This document shows positions 60,963 to 64,000 of a stretch of DNA of 64,000 bases, piece by piece. Made by a program: the position numbers and the translations under genes. How positions within the stretch are numbered: the first letter of the stretch is position 1; every line of letters begins with the position of its first letter. Under the pieces are notes generated by a model. That model made no database searches. It was given only the letters and a program-made list of their open reading frames with translations, and was not told the origin of the DNA. The DNA is taken from NCBI GenBank assembly GCA_902781505.1, contig CACZJL010000009.1:1-64000 (forward strand). The letters run 5' to 3'. This DNA is from an uncultured Lachnospiraceae bacterium (lineage in GTDB: Bacteria > Bacillota > Clostridia > Lachnospirales > Lachnospiraceae).

Positions 60963-63413
60963 TTAATTTCCGAAAACTTCCTTTGCAACAGCAACCGACG
61001 CTCTCGCATCTGCTGAATAATAGGTTGCACCGATTTTTTCAGCATATTCCGGTGTCAGAACAGCTCCGCCAACAAAGGTCTTCACTCCCGGACATTCCTT
61101 CTTCAACAGCTGGATTGTCTCCTCCATCGCAGGAAGTGTCGTTGTCATCAGTGCGGAAAGTCCGACAAGCTTCGCATCATGCTGCTTTGTCGCTTCCACA
61201 ACCTTTACAGGATCCACATCGCGACCTAAATCAATGATCTTATAACCATAGTTCTCAAGGATTACCTTCACGATATTCTTTCCGATATCATGGATATCGC
61301 CCTTTACCGTGCAGATGACAATAGTTCCGTTTGAAACATTGTCATTTCCACCCTTTGTGGCAATTCTTTCCTTGATCATGTCAAATGCCGCTGTTGCCGC
61401 ATTTGCCGAGCTGATGAGCTGTGGCAGGAAAATAACCTGCTTCTCATAAAGTTCTCCTACCTTGTCAAGGGCAGGGATTAACTCGTTGTTAATCAATTCT
61501 TCCTCTGTCATCTCTTCAAGCTTTTTTTCAGACAGCCTTCTGGTCTCGTCTTTTAACCCCTTTAATACAGCCTGCTCGATGGTCATTTCACCGCTGTCTG
61601 CGGCTCCAGCGCCATTGTTGGCGGCACCTGTTCCGTTAGAAACAATGGTCTGTTCCGTGCGGTTTGAGAATCTTGCGATATACTCCTCACAGTTCACATC
61701 CTGCATGGAAAGAACCTTGAAGGAAGCGACTGCATCCATTAAGGCCAAGGTGTTCGGATTAATGATTGGGAAGTCCAGTCCACACTGCATCGCCTGAATC
61801 AGGAAATTCTCCGTAATATGGCTTCTTGCAGGGAGACCGAACGAAATATTTGAAACGCCAAGGCAAGCGTGAAGTCCAAGCTCTTCATTCACACGGCGCA
61901 AAGCCTTTAAGGTCTCAATCGCCTGATTCTGCTGGGCAGAAACAGTCAGCGCAAGACAGTCAATCAGAATATCTTCCTTTGGAATCCCATATTCCGTAAC
62001 ACGCTTTAAGATATACTCCGCCTTCTCAAATCGGCCTTCCGCCGTATCCGGCATTCCGGACTCATCAAGACACAATCCGACCGTTGCAGCACCGTACTTC
62101 TTTAAAATCGGAAGGAAGGCATCGAGACGTTCATCATCTGCATTTACAGAGTTCACTAATGCGCGTCCGGAATACACTCGAAGTGCCGCCTCAACAACCT
62201 CTGCATCACCTGAGTCAATCTGAATAGGAAGGGAAACCACACCCTGAAGTGCTTTTACAACTTCCACCATCAGTTCTTTTTCGTTACCGCCGGGCACACC
62301 GACATTAACATCTAAAATATCAGCACCGCCCTCTTCTTCAGCGAGCGCAATCTTGCAAATATAGCCTAAATCATGGTCTAACAGAGCCTGCTGGAATTTT
62401 TTCTTCCCCGTAGGGTTCAGACGCTCACCAATGACACGTACACCGCCAAATTCAGCCACCTGCGTTGCACTGCAGATACCGCGGCGCTTTTTAACAGGTC
62501 GATCAACGCCGTCAAACAGCGCACCAAAGCCCTCACCTGCATTTGTCTTTTTCTTTAATTCACGGATGAAATCCGGATTAGAACCGCAGCAGCCGCCCAT
62601 CGCAATCAAAGGAAGTTCCTTATATTGCATCATCTGTTCTGCAAAGTCCTCTGCCTTCAGGTCATATCCACCAGTTTCAGGGTCAGGAAGACCTGCATTC
62701 GGCTTTACAATAATCGGAAGATTGGTCCAGTCGGACAGTTCCTTAGCAAGCGGATAGATTTCATTCGGACCAAGAGAACAGTTAATTCCGATTGCATCTG
62801 CGCCAAGGCCTTCCATGGTCAGGGCAAATGCAGAGACTTTCGTACCTGTAAAGGTTCTTTCGCTCTCTTCAAAGGACATGGTCACCCAGACTTCGAGGTC
62901 TGTGTGCTCTTTTGTTGCAAGAACCGCCGCTCTTGCATCCTGTAAATCGGTAAATGTTTCAAATACAACGAGGTCTGCACCTGCCTCGGCACCGGCGATG
63001 ACCTGCTCCTTATACGCTTCATAAGCATCTTCAAAGGTCACGGTTCCGAATGGTTCAAGAAGTTCACCAATAGGTCCTGCATCGAGTGCTACCAGTACCT
63101 TTTCCCCGTACTTTTCTTCGCCATAAGCTGCTGCTTTTTTGGCAATCGCAATGTTTGTCTTAACCGCAGTTTCTGTATCGATTCCGGTTCCGGCAAGCTT
63201 TCTTGGATTGGCTCCGAAGGTATTTGCATAAATCAGTCGTGAACCAGCATCAACGTAGCTTTTCTGAACTTCTAAAACAACATCCGGGTGGTCCAGTGCG
63301 AAAACTTCAGGATGCTCACCTGGCTTTAATCCTGCTGCCTGCAGCATCGTACCCATTCCGCCATCAAGCAGGACCATGCGCTTTGCTGTCTTAGCCACTC
63401 TTAACTTATCCAT
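60963..63413 (-). CDS. metH: Cobalamin-dependent methionine synthase, without activation domain
   Basis: An 816-residue enzyme. The homocysteine domain (about 1-290) has zinc cysteines in GINCSLG and MGGCCGSNP. The pterin domain (about 315-560) contains VIGERLNPTGKKKF, DILDVNVGVPGG and PIQIDSGD. The cobalamin module (about 630-816) has the B12-binding GDIHDIGKN (DxHxxG), GLSALMTT and FVGGAVLTPEYA. The C-terminal SAM-dependent reactivation domain found in E. coli MetH is absent, which explains the separate activation-domain gene upstream. A Gly/Ala/Asn-rich linker lies near 575-600. It precedes the HMT-MTHFR gene by 11 bp. Confidence 0.96.
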   Translation of the reverse strand: MDKLRVAKTAKRMVLLDGGMGTMLQAAGLKPGEHPEVFALDHPDVVLEVQKSYVDAGSRLIYANTFGANPRKLAGTGIDTETAVKTNIAIAKKAAAYGEEKYGEKVLVALDAGPIGELLEPFGTVTFEDAYEAYKEQVIAGAEAGADLVVFETFTDLQDARAAVLATKEHTDLEVWVTMSFEESERTFTGTKVSAFALTMEGLGADAIGINCSLGPNEIYPLAKELSDWTNLPIIVKPNAGLPDPETGGYDLKAEDFAEQMMQYKELPLIAMGGCCGSNPDFIRELKKKTNAGEGFGALFDGVDRPVKKRRGICSATQVAEFGGVRVIGERLNPTGKKKFQQALLDHDLGYICKIALAEEEGGADILDVNVGVPGGNEKELMVEVVKALQGVVSLPIQIDSGDAEVVEAALRVYSGRALVNSVNADDERLDAFLPILKKYGAATVGLCLDESGMPDTAEGRFEKAEYILKRVTEYGIPKEDILIDCLALTVSAQQNQAIETLKALRRVNEELGLHACLGVSNISFGLPARSHITENFLIQAMQCGLDFPIINPNTLALMDAVASFKVLSMQDVNCEEYIARFSNRTEQTIVSNGTGAANNGAGAADSGEMTIEQAVLKGLKDETRRLSEKKLEEMTEEELINNELIPALDKVGELYEKQVIFLPQLISSANAATAAFDMIKERIATKGGNDNVSNGTIVICTVKGDIHDIGKNIVKVILENYGYKIIDLGRDVDPVKVVEATKQHDAKLVGLSALMTTTLPAMEETIQLLKKECPGVKTFVGGAVLTPEYAEKIGATYYSADARASVAVAKEVFGN

Positions 63414-63482
63414 CTTTAACCTCTCCTTATTCCAATCACTACTTAGCCGCCTTCATTTCCCTCGCACCAGCGGATGGCTTTT

Positions 63483-64000
63483 CTACTCGCCGCACACGAC
63501 TCCCATCTTCCGGAATCTGCAGGATTCATGCAGATTACAATCCATGCACGTTTTCTTTCTTTTCTTTAGCGGATGATCTGCAACTCCAATAATTGCAGTG
63601 ACCGACTTCCTTGGAATCATGATGTGTTCCGGAGTCATTGTCAGTCCGATTCTTCTTGCTTCAATCACCTGACCAAAGTCATTCTGAACCGCAAGCGGCA
63701 CGTCGCCGTAGCCGGGTGAAAACCGGGTAGTCAGGTATTTGCCCTGCTCCTGATACTGTTTTCTTAAATTAGCTTCAAAGGTATCGCAGACCGCTTCAAT
63801 CAGCGTACTGCCTGAGGAATCCATGATAAGAGACGCAATCGGGTCTCGCATTTCTTCAATGTGAATGGCCCTGTCGACACCTGAACCCAAGGTTGCTCCC
63901 ATTAAGAGCACCTCTTTGCACCCTTCCAGATGTTTTTTGATATCCTCACCGATAAAAATCTTCTTCAAACTTTCCGACCAGCCATCACTGATATCAAATG
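63483..64000 (-). CDS. Methionine synthase activation-domain protein (5' end cut)
   Basis: The visible frame ends at 63483 and stays open to the right edge, so the true start lies outside. It shows RFSPGYGDVPLAVQNDFGQV and the IGLTMTPEHIMIPRKSVTAIIG segment, which match the SAM-binding activation domain of MetH. The C-terminus adds a cysteine-rich CMDCNLHESCRFRKMGVVCGE tail, not part of the E. coli domain, that could bind a metal or Fe-S cluster. It probably re-reduces oxidised cobalamin on the MetH encoded next (69-bp gap). The TTG at 63968 is only an in-frame start candidate, not the likely one. Confidence 0.85.
   Translation of the reverse strand, partial: FDISDGWSESLKKIFIGEDIKKHLEGCKEVLLMGATLGSGVDRAIHIEEMRDPIASLIMDSSGSTLIEAVCDTFEANLRKQYQEQGKYLTTRFSPGYGDVPLAVQNDFGQVIEARRIGLTMTPEHIMIPRKSVTAIIGVADHPLKKRKKTCMDCNLHESCRFRKMGVVCGE

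Noticed and set aside
1..64000. CRISPR arrays, insertion sequences, prophage or attachment sites
   Set aside because: No regularly spaced repeats, transposase, integrase or phage structural genes were seen on either strand.

Overview
The window looks like a chromosomal segment of an anaerobic Bacillota of class Clostridia, most likely Lachnospiraceae or a close relative. This is inferred from gene content. The pointers are the ispF-cysS-mrnC-rlmB-sigH block with the sporulation sigma factor SigH, a lysyl-tRNA synthetase with a fused tRNA-binding domain, a ferredoxin-domain [FeFe] hydrogenase, ECF vitamin transporters, and a cobalamin methionine synthase split from its reactivation domain. I see no prophage, insertion sequence, CRISPR array or rRNA. 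Most of the window is housekeeping DNA, with one accessory-looking catabolic cluster at 4.2-14.5 kb.

Layout. 0-4 kb: the end of an unrecognised gene, an ECF S-component followed after 3 bp by an [FeFe] hydrogenase, then three small envelope or zinc-ribbon genes. 4.2-14.5 kb: class III aminotransferase + Fe-alcohol dehydrogenase, a divergent PucR-type regulator, a polar amino acid ABC transporter with a cytidylate-kinase-like gene, L-serine dehydratase, and a second class III aminotransferase. 14.5-18.6 kb: LarE-like protein, EamA transporter, soluble hybrid histidine kinase. 18.7-34 kb: lysS, greA, dusB, DUF6145-like, birA, argF, SleB-like hydrolase, SpoU methyltransferase, pfkA, dnaE, ftsH. 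34-46 kb: pyrG, phosphopantetheinyl transferase, FliB-like methylase, amino acid ABC transporter, ABC exporter, hydrolase, ECF S-component divergent from a MocR-like regulator. 46-54 kb: Nudix, aldo/keto reductase, Sel1 protein, tRNA-Thr and the sigH block. 54-64 kb: metY, lipoprotein, bioB-bioY, tRNA-Met, tRNA-Val, and the methionine operon (activation-domain protein, metH, homocysteine methyltransferase/MTHFR), which runs off the right edge.

The strongest unexplained signal is in the 4.2-14.5 kb cluster. A palindrome of the form AATTGTGCA-N2-TGCACAATT occurs upstream of three of its transcription units: between the regulator and the Fe-ADH operon, upstream of the ABC transporter, and upstream of the second aminotransferase. 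Its position suggests activation at two promoters (centred near -42 and -64 of inferred starts) and autorepression at the third. In addition, several leaders here carry a complete terminator hairpin directly before the ribosome binding site. I propose one PucR-controlled regulon for uptake and transamination of an omega-amino compound (taurine, beta-alanine or GABA-like), with reduction of the resulting aldehyde. The substrate is not proven.

Other points worth checking are an ABC transporter whose solute-binding domain appears circularly permuted and fused to the permease (38.2 kb), a MocR-family regulator that has lost both its PLP lysine and its C-terminal subdomain (45 kb), and a WalR-type TGTAAC-N5-TGTAAC box at the SleB-like hydrolase gene (26.1 kb).
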